Translations under genes and position numbers: made by a program
Assembly: GCA_029865445.1 (NCBI GenBank)
Contig: JAOUGY010000269.1
Location: 1 to 5,414 of the forward strand
Direction of reading: 5' to 3'
Source: Acidimicrobiia bacterium
Lineage (GTDB): Bacteria > Actinomycetota > Acidimicrobiia > Spongiisociales > ZC4RG35
DNA: 5,414 nucleotides
Shown here: piece by piece, positions 1 to 5,396 of the stretch
How the letters are laid out: each line of letters starts with the position of its first letter
Position numbering within the stretch: the first letter of the stretch is position 1
The notes under the pieces: generated by a model
What the model saw: the letters and a program-made list of their open reading frames with translations, nothing else
The model's database searches: none
Told to the model about the DNA's origin: nothing

Positions 1-1
1 C

Positions 2-118
2 GATGCAATCCCCAACAGCCGCCTCGAGATCTTCCCCGACTGTGGTCACTGGCCCCAGCACGAACACCCGGAACGGTTCAACGATTTGTCGGTGCGGTTT
101 CTCCGAGGAGAGTTGTGA
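2..118 (+). CDS. alpha/beta hydrolase, C-terminal end only (5' part outside the window)
   Basis: This is the last 38 codons of a gene that begins before the window, read in the frame starting at base 2 and ending at TGA 116-118. The visible peptide contains LEIFPDCGHWPQHEHPERFN and ends in a short helix (VRFLRGEL). That is the standard C-terminus of alpha/beta hydrolases related to meta-cleavage C-C bond hydrolases, epoxide hydrolases and haloperoxidase-like esterases. The His of GHW is the catalytic base of the Ser/Asp/His triad in these families, so this copy looks catalytically intact at that position. The nucleophile and acid lie outside the window, so reaction and substrate cannot be assigned. 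Its stop overlaps the start of the next gene (GTGA), which implies co-transcription and translational coupling. Confidence 0.85.
   Translation, partial: DAIPNSRLEIFPDCGHWPQHEHPERFNDLSVRFLRGEL
105..110 (+). promoter_or_regulatory. ribosome binding site for the second alpha/beta hydrolase
   Basis: GAGGAG lies 4 bases before the GTG at 115, inside the 3' end of the preceding gene. It supports the GTG start, which overlaps the upstream TGA as GTGA. The position suits re-initiation by ribosomes finishing the upstream hydrolase. Confidence 0.6.
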
Positions 119-903
119 TCCGTCGCGGGTACGTCGATGTCTCTTTCGGACAGCTTCACTATGCCGAGGCCGGGCAGGGTGCACCGATCGTGCTGCTCCA
201 CCAGACACCCCGGTCGTGGGACGAATACCGGGAGGTGATTCCCCTCCTCGCCGGTTCGAATCGGGTGATCGCCTTCGACACCGCCGGATACGGCAACTCC
301 GACACGCCGCCGGCAATCTCGATCGAGGCGTTCGCGGATGCCGCCGCCGAGGCGTGTGCAGCGCTCGGGCTCGGCCCGGCGTGTGTTGTCGGTCACCACA
401 CGGGTGGGGTCATCGCCATAGACATGGCCGCCCGGCATCCGGGAGTGGTGGAGCGGCTGGTGCTGTCGTCGACGCCGTTCGTCGACGCCGCGGCCCGGGA
501 GCGCCGGAGCTCGAGGCCTCCGATCGACGACGTGGAACGAACAGACGACGGCTCGTTCCTCGTGGACCTGTGGAATTGCCGCTCCTCGTTCTACCCGCCC
601 GGAGAGCCCGAGCTCAAGGAGCGGTTCGTGCTCGATGCCCTCCGCAACCTCGACCTCGCCGAGGAGGGGCATCGGGCGGTCAGCCGGTACCGAATGGAAG
701 ACACGGTGGGCATGATTCGCCAACCCGTTCTCCTCATCGGGGCGGCCAAGGATCCGTACGCGTTCGGGGAACTGGTTCACTTCCGCGCACGCTTCCCGGA
801 GGCGTCGGTGGCCGTGGTCGAGGAGGGGATGGTTCCCCTCATGGAACGTCAGCCTGACGAGGTTGCCTCCCACATTCTCGAATTCGTGGGCGCGTCACGA
901 TGA
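115..903 (+). CDS. alpha/beta-hydrolase-fold protein with a non-canonical catalytic triad
   Basis: The protein has 262 residues, a usual length for a single-domain alpha/beta hydrolase with a cap. Fold landmarks appear in order: a beta-strand plus oxyanion-loop segment (VLLHQTPRSWDEY, about residues 26-38), the AFDTAGYGNSD strand-loop (about 53-63), the nucleophile elbow (VVGHHTGG, about 91-98), a variable cap (about 124-195), the acid strand (LLIGAAKDPYAF, Asp213) and a C-terminal helix. The elbow normally reads G-x-Ser-x-G. Here the nucleophile position is His95 (codon 397-399). The usual C-terminal catalytic GH is GM (Met239, codon 829-831), while Asp213 is kept. It is therefore unlikely to be a classical serine hydrolase. 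It may be a lyase- or dehydratase-like member of the fold, a binding protein, or a non-catalytic partner of the hydrolase just upstream. From memory, GHHTG elbows recur in a set of uncharacterised alpha/beta-fold proteins, so the change may be conserved rather than a lesion. The GTG start is chosen for its ribosome site and GTGA overlap. The gene ends in an ATGA overlap with the CoA-ligase alpha gene. Confidence 0.9.
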   Translation: MIRRGYVDVSFGQLHYAEAGQGAPIVLLHQTPRSWDEYREVIPLLAGSNRVIAFDTAGYGNSDTPPAISIEAFADAAAEACAALGLGPACVVGHHTGGVIAIDMAARHPGVVERLVLSSTPFVDAAARERRSSRPPIDDVERTDDGSFLVDLWNCRSSFYPPGEPELKERFVLDALRNLDLAEEGHRAVSRYRMEDTVGMIRQPVLLIGAAKDPYAFGELVHFRARFPEASVAVVEEGMVPLMERQPDEVASHILEFVGASR

Positions 904-2221
904 GCCTGCGGAGCCTGTTCCAGCCAGAGACCATCGCGGTGTACGGAGCATCCGCCACGGATTCGGCGAAGCTCGGCAACACGTTGTTGAGGAACGCCCC
1001 GCGGGTGGAGGCCGGGTGCTGGCGGTCCACCCATCGGCGCCCGCCATCGACGGAGTCGACGCCGTGCCGACGCTCGACCGGGCCGTCGACCTGGCGCTCA
1101 TCTCCGTGCCGTCGGTGCGGGCCGAAGTGGCCGTGGCCGACGCCGCCGGTGCCGGAGCCGGTGCGGCGATCGTGTTGTCCTCCGGGTTCGGGGAAGCGGG
1201 GCCGGAAGGGAAGGCCGCCCAGGACCGTCTCTCCCAGGTCGCCCGGGACGCCGGCATGCGCCTCGTCGGGCCCAACTGCATGGGGGTCGTGAGCCATCTC
1301 GGAGACGGAAGATGGCTCAACGGTTCGTACTTCTGGGCGGTTCCCTCGGTCCCGGGCGGGCTGTCGTTCGTGAGTCAATCGGGAGCGTTCGGAGGCATGT
1401 TCTTCGCGCATCTGCGGTCGTCGGGCCGGGGCCTCTCGCGGTTCCTCTCCGTCGGCAACGCAGCCGACGTCGGCTCTACCGACGCCCTGGAGTGGCTGGG
1501 CGATGACCCCCAGACGACAGCCATCGGGATGTTCATCGAAGGGATCGGCGACGGGAGACGATTCGTCGACGTTGCCCGGCGCATCACGCCGCACAAACCG
1601 GTAGTGGTTTTGAAGGCCGGCAAGGAGCGGGCAGGTGCCAGGGCCGCGGCCTCTCACACGGGAAGCATGGCCGGCTCCCACACCGCAGTCAGGGCGGCCT
1701 TCCGGCGGGCCGGTATTCTCGAGGCAACCGACACGGACGAGTTCTTCGGGCTCATCGATTCGGTCGACTCCAACCTGGCTCCGGTGAAACGGGTCGCCGT
1801 CGTCACCATCTCCGGCGGACCTTCGGTGCTGGCAGCCGACGCCGCGGAGCGGGCCGGGTTCGAGCTGCCTTCCCTGGCCGACTCCACCCTCGACCGTCTT
1901 CGATCACTGGTCCCGGACTTCGCTGCGGTCGGCAATCCCATCGACCTCACTCCCCAGTGCCCACCAGCGAACTTCGTCGAAGCGATCGAAGCCGTCTACC
2001 GGGATCCCGCCATAGAGGGCGTCATCGCCATCAACTGCGGACTGGACTTCGTCGAGTTCGGACAGGGGGTGGCCCGTGGTGTCGCGGCAACCGGCAAACC
2101 GACTACCGGATTCGTGCTCGACGCACCCCGGGTCGCGGCGGCCATGACCGGAGCAGGAGTGCTTCTGTCGGCGTCGCCGGAACGGGCCGTGGTCGCCCTA
2201 CAGATGGGAGCCAGGAGATGA
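900..2221 (+). CDS. NDP-forming acyl-CoA synthetase, alpha subunit (CoA-binding and succinyl-CoA-ligase-like domains), frameshifted
   Basis: This is the alpha half of an ADP/NDP-forming acyl-CoA synthetase, which makes acyl-CoA from an acid, CoA and ATP through acyl-phosphate and phosphohistidine intermediates. The N-terminal Rossmann CoA-binding domain starts at ATG 900 (LFQPETIAVYGASATDSAKL). Its frame then fails near 1004 and stops at 1290-1292. The rest of the protein continues in the -1 frame (GGGRVLAVHPSAP onward) to TGA 2219-2221. Adding one G in the GGG run at 1003-1005 gives a seamless 440-residue protein, near family length. Downstream motifs are all present: GPNCMG, FVSQSGAFG, SVGNAADV, MFIEGIGDGRRF, KPVVVLKAGK and AASHTGSMAG. 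The His of SHTGS (about residue 253 once repaired; codon 1655-1657) matches the phosphorylated alpha-subunit histidine of the family. ISGGPSVLAAD and NPIDLTP follow. The start overlaps the hydrolase stop (ATGA) and the end overlaps the beta gene (ATGA). Substrate is unknown. As written, the sequence cannot make the full protein, so it is either a recent pseudogene or carries a base error. Confidence 0.88.
996..1015 (+). other. frameshift site inside the CoA-ligase alpha gene
   Basis: Up to about base 1001 the conserved protein is read from the frame of ATG 900 (LGNTLLRNAPR). From about base 1004 it is read one base back (GGGRVLAVHP). The switch lies among short C and G runs (CCCC at 997-1000, GGG at 1003-1005), where one missing base explains everything. 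No canonical X-XXY-YYZ slippery heptamer is in register here, so a programmed -1 shift is not supported by sequence. Confidence 0.85.
2206..2210 (+). promoter_or_regulatory. ribosome binding site for the ATP-grasp beta subunit
   Basis: GGGAG sits 7 bases before ATG 2218, a good Shine-Dalgarno spacing, inside the end of the alpha gene. A second AGGAG directly abuts the ATG and is too close to serve. This site decides the beta start at 2218 over the in-frame upstream extension, which is alpha coding sequence read in another frame. Confidence 0.6.
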
Positions 2222-2832
2222 CACCGCTCACCGAGACCGAATCGAAACGTCGCCTCGGGTCGACGCTTCCCACTCCGGAGGAGGTGCTGGCGGCGAGCGT
2301 CGCAGAGGCAGAAGCCTTCTGTTCGGCGATCGGAGAGCCCGTCGTGGCCAAAGCCTCCGGAGTGGCTCACAAGACCGAAGGGAATCTCGTCCGGCTCGGG
2401 GTCACGGCCGAGGCCATGGCGGGTGTGTTCGAGGAGTTGGCCGCAGCCGGAGACGGCTCGGTGTTGCTCGCCCGCCAGGTCAAGGCCGACGTCGAACTGA
2501 TCGTCGGGGGATATCGGGACGAGACCTTCGGGCCGGTGGTCACCGTCGGGATCGGAGGGGTTGCCGCCGAGCTCTTCGGGGACATCGTGGCGATCCTGGC
2601 ACCTCCGGAGCCGGGCGAGGTGGCGGAGGCCGTCGCCACATTGCGGGGCGCCTCGTTGCTGGCAGGGGTCCGAGGGCGACCGCCCCTCGACATCGCATCG
2701 CTCGAGGTGGTGGTCACGGCAGTGTCGGATCTGCTTCTGGCCGATCCCGGCGTTGTCGAAATCGACTGCAACCCTGTGATGGTCGAGGACGGGCAGGCGG
2801 TGGTGGTCGACGCGTTGGTGGTGGTGGTGTGA
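2218..2832 (+). CDS. NDP-forming acyl-CoA synthetase, beta subunit (ATP-grasp)
   Basis: The 204-residue product matches the ATP-grasp domain of NDP-forming acyl-CoA synthetases (acetate/acyl-CoA ligase beta subunit). It binds the nucleotide and transfers phosphate with the alpha subunit. It shows LTETESKRRL (the N-terminal LTE..AK helix of the family), PVVAKASGVAHKTEGNLVRL (Lys45 with the conserved His51-Lys52), ARQVKADVELIVGGYRDETF, FGPVVTVGIGGVAAELFGD, the LLAGVRGRPPLDI loop and EIDCNPVMV (Asp183 and Asn185, about the metal-binding positions). His51 corresponds to the second mobile phosphohistidine known from the archaeal ADP-forming acetyl-CoA synthetase beta subunit. The domain is at the short end for the family. 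The C-terminus is valine-rich because the gene ends in GTG repeats. ATGA overlap with the alpha gene suggests a 1:1 complex, probably alpha2-beta2 as in characterised split enzymes. In many bacteria the two are fused in one chain; here they are separate. This gene is intact although its partner is frameshifted. Confidence 0.93.
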   Translation: MTPLTETESKRRLGSTLPTPEEVLAASVAEAEAFCSAIGEPVVAKASGVAHKTEGNLVRLGVTAEAMAGVFEELAAAGDGSVLLARQVKADVELIVGGYRDETFGPVVTVGIGGVAAELFGDIVAILAPPEPGEVAEAVATLRGASLLAGVRGRPPLDIASLEVVVTAVSDLLLADPGVVEIDCNPVMVEDGQAVVVDALVVVV

Positions 2833-2954
2833 CCCACGTGTGCGCCGGGGTACGTCTGGATCTGGCAGAGATCCTGGCAGCGATTCGGGCTCTCCACTAT
2901 CCCAAGGTCGACGCTTTCCGGCGGGGAGGGGACTGCCTTCACCGGCCCTGGTAG
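2829..2954 (+). CDS. possible small ORF coupled to the operon (41 aa, unrecognised)
   Basis: GTG at 2829 overlaps the beta-subunit stop as GTGA, the same 4-base arrangement as every other junction in this operon. The frame runs 41 codons to TAG 2952-2954. It includes a short segment that could be an amphipathic helix (VRLDLAEILAAIRALHYPKV, about residues 8-27) and a basic, Cys-containing tail (RRGGDCLHRPW). No family is recognised. An alternative start in the same frame is GTG 2838. The upstream sequence is GT-rich but offers no strong ribosome site. It could be a true small protein, the remnant of a longer gene, or chance. Confidence 0.25.
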   Translation: MTHVCAGVRLDLAEILAAIRALHYPKVDAFRRGGDCLHRPW

Positions 2955-2965
2955 CCGAACAGATC

Positions 2966-3009
2966 CGGGCACTAGTCCGGAGGTGCAAACCTCCAAGGAT
3001 CATTGCCCG
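2966..3009 (+). other. potential structured RNA element with GCAA tetraloop in the operon 3' region
   Basis: Nested complementary segments can fold into one compact structure. The outer stem is CGGGCA 2966-2971 with TGCCCG 3004-3009. An inner 3-bp TCC/GGA step (2976-2978 with 2997-2999) has a G-U extension at 2975/3000. An AA bulge (2995-2996) follows, and then a 6-bp stem GGAGGT 2979-2984 / ACCTCC 2989-2994 closed by GCAA. The GNRA loop appears on the + strand, which favours transcription with the operon. A competing stem, TCCGG 2964-2968 with CCGGA 2977-2981, overlaps it. It matches no riboswitch consensus I know. It may stabilise the mRNA 3' end or help terminate transcription. Confidence 0.4.
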
Positions 3010-3041
3010 TCAGGCGCCGCCGAGGACACTGTTGTCACGGA

Positions 3042-3084
3042 GAGCGCTCCGGTGGTAATTCCCCCTTCTACCACCGGGGCGCTC
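3042..3084. terminator. strong hairpin between converging genes, probable (bidirectional) terminator
   Basis: GAGCGCTCCGGTGGTA (3042-3057) pairs with TACCACCGGGGCGCTC (3069-3084). All 16 pairs form, with a single G-U, around an 11-base loop (3058-3068). The hairpin begins 9 bases past the stop of the - strand gene and lies about 210 bases after the CoA-ligase operon, so it can serve transcripts from both sides. There is no clear U-run after it on either strand, only TTTCTC at 3090-3095 on the + strand. It would therefore be a non-canonical terminator of the sort often proposed in high-GC actinobacteria. Confidence 0.65.
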
Positions 3085-3093
3085 GCCCGTTTC

Positions 3094-5163
3094 TCACCTG
3101 TTGGCTCGGCAGGGTGCCACCATCGTGACAGCGTCGCTGTCGTCGTAGACCGCGTACTCGTCGCTGGCCGCATCGAGACCGACGGCACATCCCCGGACGA
3201 TCGTCACCTCCGAGGCGCCTTCGGAGACGCGATACCCGATCGACATCGGCATCTCGGTGGGACCGTTCGGATCCATCGTGGCCCCCCACCCGGACCGGAC
3301 GTTGCGGACCAAGGCGTGGGTCAGGCGGACGTTCTTCGAATCGGTCATGACATCGAAGCCCATGGCCGAGCCTTCCATTGCCTCGAGGTTCCGCGCCGAG
3401 GCCCGCGTCACGATCACGTTCTCGGAGCCGGCGAAGGTGTACCCACGCACCACCGATCCGCCATAGCCGTAGATGTTGGCGAGGGGATGAGAGAAGTCGT
3501 GCATGTAGTCACCACACGTCATGTCACCTTGACGACCCAGGTTGACCAGTCCGTCGACGCTGGTGTTGACCATGCGAACGTTCTTGGCGGCGTCCATCTT
3601 GAACCCGATGACTCCCTTGTTGACGTGGAACATCGAGTCGCCGTTGCAGTAGTAGGCCGCACCGATGTCGGCGAGCGTCTCCGACCCCGGCGACGCCTCC
3701 ACCCAATCCAGTACCGAGGCCGAGATGTTCAGCCGGGTGATGTCGAGGTGGGTCCCCGAGAACTCGCCGGATGCTGCGGCCTTGGCCACGAGAGCTTGCG
3801 CGTTGGCGACTGCGTTGCCCGTGTAACGGGCGGCGTGATCGTCGAAGCTCGACACCGTGACGGGCTGCCCGGTATCGGGGTGAGCGTTCCTGATCTGGAA
3901 TACGGCTCCGACCGGGTCGATGGCAGCGGTGCCGCCTGCGTTGAGAGCGATCACCTCGTTGATCGCCGCCCGCTGGTCCTTGACGTGGACGTTGGTGAAC
4001 GAGACATCCTGCGAAGCGATCTTGGTGACGCCGTCAGGGATCGTCGGGAAACCGTTGACGGCCACGCCGATGTTGTTCACCAGGAACGAATAGGAGTTGC
4101 CGTCCAACAACCCGTACTTGTTGGCGAACACCGCGTACTCGTCCGGGTGCTCGCTCGGATCGATCTGGGCGAACCCGCCGGGGGAGAAGGCGTCTTCGAC
4201 GACGTCCTCGTGCACGGCGTCGATCGCCGTGCGAAGGCGGTCTCGAATATCGATGGCGGTGAGTGCGGATCCATCGACGGTCAGCGTCGTCGGTGACCCG
4301 GATGCCACCAGGTGCTCTACGTACGGTTTGATGAACTGCGCAGACGAGAAGGTGCCGAGGACGGGCACGTCCTTCCGGTTGACCGCCGACACGTTGCGAA
4401 CGGTCAGCCCGTCCACCCCGTTGAGCGCAACTGCCGCCACCTCGTATCCATCGAAACGAATGCCGGAGACCGTCACGTCGGCATTGGCATTCCCATGGAT
4501 GCCGTGGTGTGAGCTACGACCGATGACGCCGTTCTTGATCACCACCCGATGGGCGGCGTCCAGCTCGGTCCCGAACGAGGCTGGACCCTGACCGGGGATG
4601 AACGGCTGGTCGGCGAGTTCTATCACCGCAAAGAACCGCTGCAGGAGCGCGTGTTCGGCACTCTGTTCGATCGTGTGGCCTGCCAGGTCGAGTACCACGT
4701 CGTCGGCGGTGATGGCGATCGCGGCGAAGAAGCCGACCCCGAATCCGGCCGGATCGTACCGAGCGTCGAGCGGGCCGCCCGGTGCGAATGCTCCGGGGTC
4801 GGTGTGAGCGAACTGGGTCGGCAAGGGCATTCCTGCCCGGTACGCGTCCACGGGCACCGTCAAGTCGAGGGCCGATGCGACAACGGGAGGAATGAGACCG
4901 GATGTGACTGCGACGTCGAGCGTCGCCGGTGAGTTCGGGTTGAAGCTGATGTCTTCACCGAGTCGATACACGCCGGGTTGGTCGATTATGTAGGTCCCGT
5001 AGGTGAAGTCCTGCTGGGTGAGAACCGTGACCTCTGGCTTGGCTGCGTGCGCCGGCGCCGGGGGCAGCATCATCCCGGCGATCACGCACGCCAGTACGAG
5101 TATCCAGTACTGGCGTGCGCTGCCCGAGCGCCGGACCTCCCAAGTCCGCCCATCCATATGCAT
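3094..5163 (-). CDS. secreted right-handed parallel beta-helix (pectin-lyase-fold) protein of unknown function
   Basis: The 689-residue protein has an N-terminal signal peptide: basic residues (Arg6, Arg11, Arg12, Arg17), a hydrophobic core (about 19-33) and an APAHA-AKP cleavage site after about Ala40. A conserved-looking opening segment follows (YGTYIIDQPGVYRLGEDISF, 55-74). Beta-helix rungs are seen at about 146-262 (DVVLDLAGHTIE at 155-166; HRVVIKNGVIG; ADVTVSGIRFDG; DGLTVRNVSAVN), 362-410 (SQDVSFTNVHVKD) and 468-660 (THLDITRLNISAS; KNVRMVNTSVDG; ENVIVTRASARN; KNVRLTHALVRN). A largely helical insert (about 266-361) and a second insert (about 410-468) interrupt them. Four cysteines remain in the mature chain (506, 550, 659, 685) and could form disulfides. 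Many proteins of this fold cleave or bind polysaccharides, but no lyase or glycosidase catalytic signature is evident, so no activity is assigned. ATG 5163 is chosen because GAGGG lies 9 bases upstream and the signal peptide begins properly. ATG 5157 two codons later is an alternative, and the frame is open back to 5298. The gene stands alone, convergent with the CoA-ligase operon. Confidence 0.9.
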   Translation of the reverse strand: MHMDGRTWEVRRSGSARQYWILVLACVIAGMMLPPAPAHAAKPEVTVLTQQDFTYGTYIIDQPGVYRLGEDISFNPNSPATLDVAVTSGLIPPVVASALDLTVPVDAYRAGMPLPTQFAHTDPGAFAPGGPLDARYDPAGFGVGFFAAIAITADDVVLDLAGHTIEQSAEHALLQRFFAVIELADQPFIPGQGPASFGTELDAAHRVVIKNGVIGRSSHHGIHGNANADVTVSGIRFDGYEVAAVALNGVDGLTVRNVSAVNRKDVPVLGTFSSAQFIKPYVEHLVASGSPTTLTVDGSALTAIDIRDRLRTAIDAVHEDVVEDAFSPGGFAQIDPSEHPDEYAVFANKYGLLDGNSYSFLVNNIGVAVNGFPTIPDGVTKIASQDVSFTNVHVKDQRAAINEVIALNAGGTAAIDPVGAVFQIRNAHPDTGQPVTVSSFDDHAARYTGNAVANAQALVAKAAASGEFSGTHLDITRLNISASVLDWVEASPGSETLADIGAAYYCNGDSMFHVNKGVIGFKMDAAKNVRMVNTSVDGLVNLGRQGDMTCGDYMHDFSHPLANIYGYGGSVVRGYTFAGSENVIVTRASARNLEAMEGSAMGFDVMTDSKNVRLTHALVRNVRSGWGATMDPNGPTEMPMSIGYRVSEGASEVTIVRGCAVGLDAASDEYAVYDDSDAVTMVAPCRANR

Positions 5164-5172
5164 CCACCCATT

Positions 5173-5177
5173 CCCTC
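5173..5177 (-). promoter_or_regulatory. ribosome binding site of the beta-helix protein gene
   Basis: GAGGG on the - strand lies 9 bases before the ATG ending at 5163 and 15 bases before the next in-frame ATG (5157). It favours the 5163 start over the longer in-frame extension to 5298, which would place 45 residues ahead of the signal peptide. Confidence 0.5.
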
Positions 5178-5209
5178 GAACTGGTGCGAGCCCCACACTC
5201 CACCGGCCA

Positions 5210-5229
5210 ATTGTCCGAAACCCGACAAT
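5210..5229. promoter_or_regulatory. inverted repeat ATTGTC-N8-GACAAT, candidate operator or promoter element
   Basis: Perfect 6-base arms (5210-5215 and 5224-5229) flank 8 bases, 47-66 bases before the beta-helix start codon. The upstream arm on the - strand overlaps TATTGT (5230-5225), which fits a loose -10 box, but no good -35 is found at normal spacing. The size and AT-rich arms in GC-rich DNA resemble a dimeric regulator site; the regulator is unknown. Confidence 0.4.
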
Positions 5230-5242
5230 AGCCGTTCCCATG

Positions 5243-5266
5243 CAACCGTGGTTGAAAAAACGGTTG
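5243..5266. repeat. inverted repeat CAACCG / CGGTTG upstream of the beta-helix gene
   Basis: Perfect 6-base arms at 5243-5248 and 5261-5266 flank a 12-base spacer that includes an A6 run (5255-5260; T6 on the gene's own strand). It could be a protein site, an AT-rich promoter-upstream element, or a weak terminator hairpin for a gene beyond the right edge. Confidence 0.35.
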
Positions 5267-5284
5267 TCCCCCGGAAAGGGGGGA
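5267..5284. repeat. inverted repeat TCCCCC / GGGGGA
   Basis: A 6-bp stem (5267-5272 with 5279-5284) closes a GGAAAG loop, directly abutting the preceding inverted repeat. Together the two give tandem potential hairpins in the 5' region of the - strand gene. The right arm continues into a purine-rich G tract (to 5290). Whether it is transcribed is unknown. Confidence 0.35.
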
Positions 5285-5313
5285 AGGGGGCTTCTCAACG
5301 CGGGAGTCGGGTT

Positions 5314-5340
5314 TCTTGGGTGGCAGGTCTCTTGGGATGG
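5314..5340. repeat. short direct repeat TCTTGGG(A)TGG
   Basis: TCTTGGGTGG (5314-5323) recurs as TCTTGGGATGG (5330-5340) with a 16-base period. It lies in the non-coding stretch 5164-5414. No function is evident; a paired regulator site or chance are both possible. Confidence 0.3.
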
Positions 5341-5380
5341 CGCCGTTGCGAGTCTTCGAGTGCCGGCGGGTTTCGGTTGT

Positions 5381-5396
5381 TCACCGCAGACGGTGA
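5381..5396. repeat. inverted repeat TCACCG-CAGA-CGGTGA near the right edge
   Basis: A perfect 6-bp stem with a 4-base loop (arms 5381-5386 and 5391-5396). It lies over 200 bases from the beta-helix gene and close to the window edge, so it may belong to an unseen neighbour as an operator or terminator. No U-run follows within the window. Confidence 0.35.

Noticed and set aside
46..873. A 275-codon - strand open frame opposite the second hydrolase
   Set aside because: The + strand protein has recognisable alpha/beta-hydrolase motifs; the antisense frame has none and is a by-product of codon bias. The same applies to the - strand frames 839-1681 and 1996-3003.
996..1006. Programmed -1 ribosomal frameshift
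   Set aside because: No in-register X-XXY-YYZ heptamer is present and no obvious stimulatory element was identified; this family is not known to me for recoding. A missing base is simpler.
863..1015. TTG 863 as the true start of the CoA-ligase alpha protein, avoiding a frameshift
   Set aside because: That frame gives an unrelated N-terminus before 1004, while the frame from ATG 900 carries the conserved CoA-binding start (IAVYGAS) and the ATGA overlap.
2833..3041. Riboswitch or tRNA in the intergenic region
   Set aside because: No tRNA cloverleaf or TPsiC-like box, and no match to consensus cores of common riboswitches I know; the segment lies downstream of an operon, not ahead of a gene on the + strand.
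2983..4296. A 437-codon + strand open frame opposite the beta-helix gene
   Set aside because: It is antisense to a gene with a clear signal peptide and beta-helix pattern, has a charged repetitive composition typical of high-GC shadow frames, and starts inside the intergenic RNA structure.
5086..5097. Lipobox (V-L-A-C, Cys26) in the signal peptide of the beta-helix protein
   Set aside because: The Cys is in the middle of the hydrophobic core, Leu at -2 is unusual, and a good signal peptidase I site (AHA) follows at residue 40.
5164..5298. Longer start for the beta-helix protein (extension to 5298)
   Set aside because: It would put 45 residues before the signal peptide and run through the inverted repeats; the ATG at 5163 has its own ribosome site.
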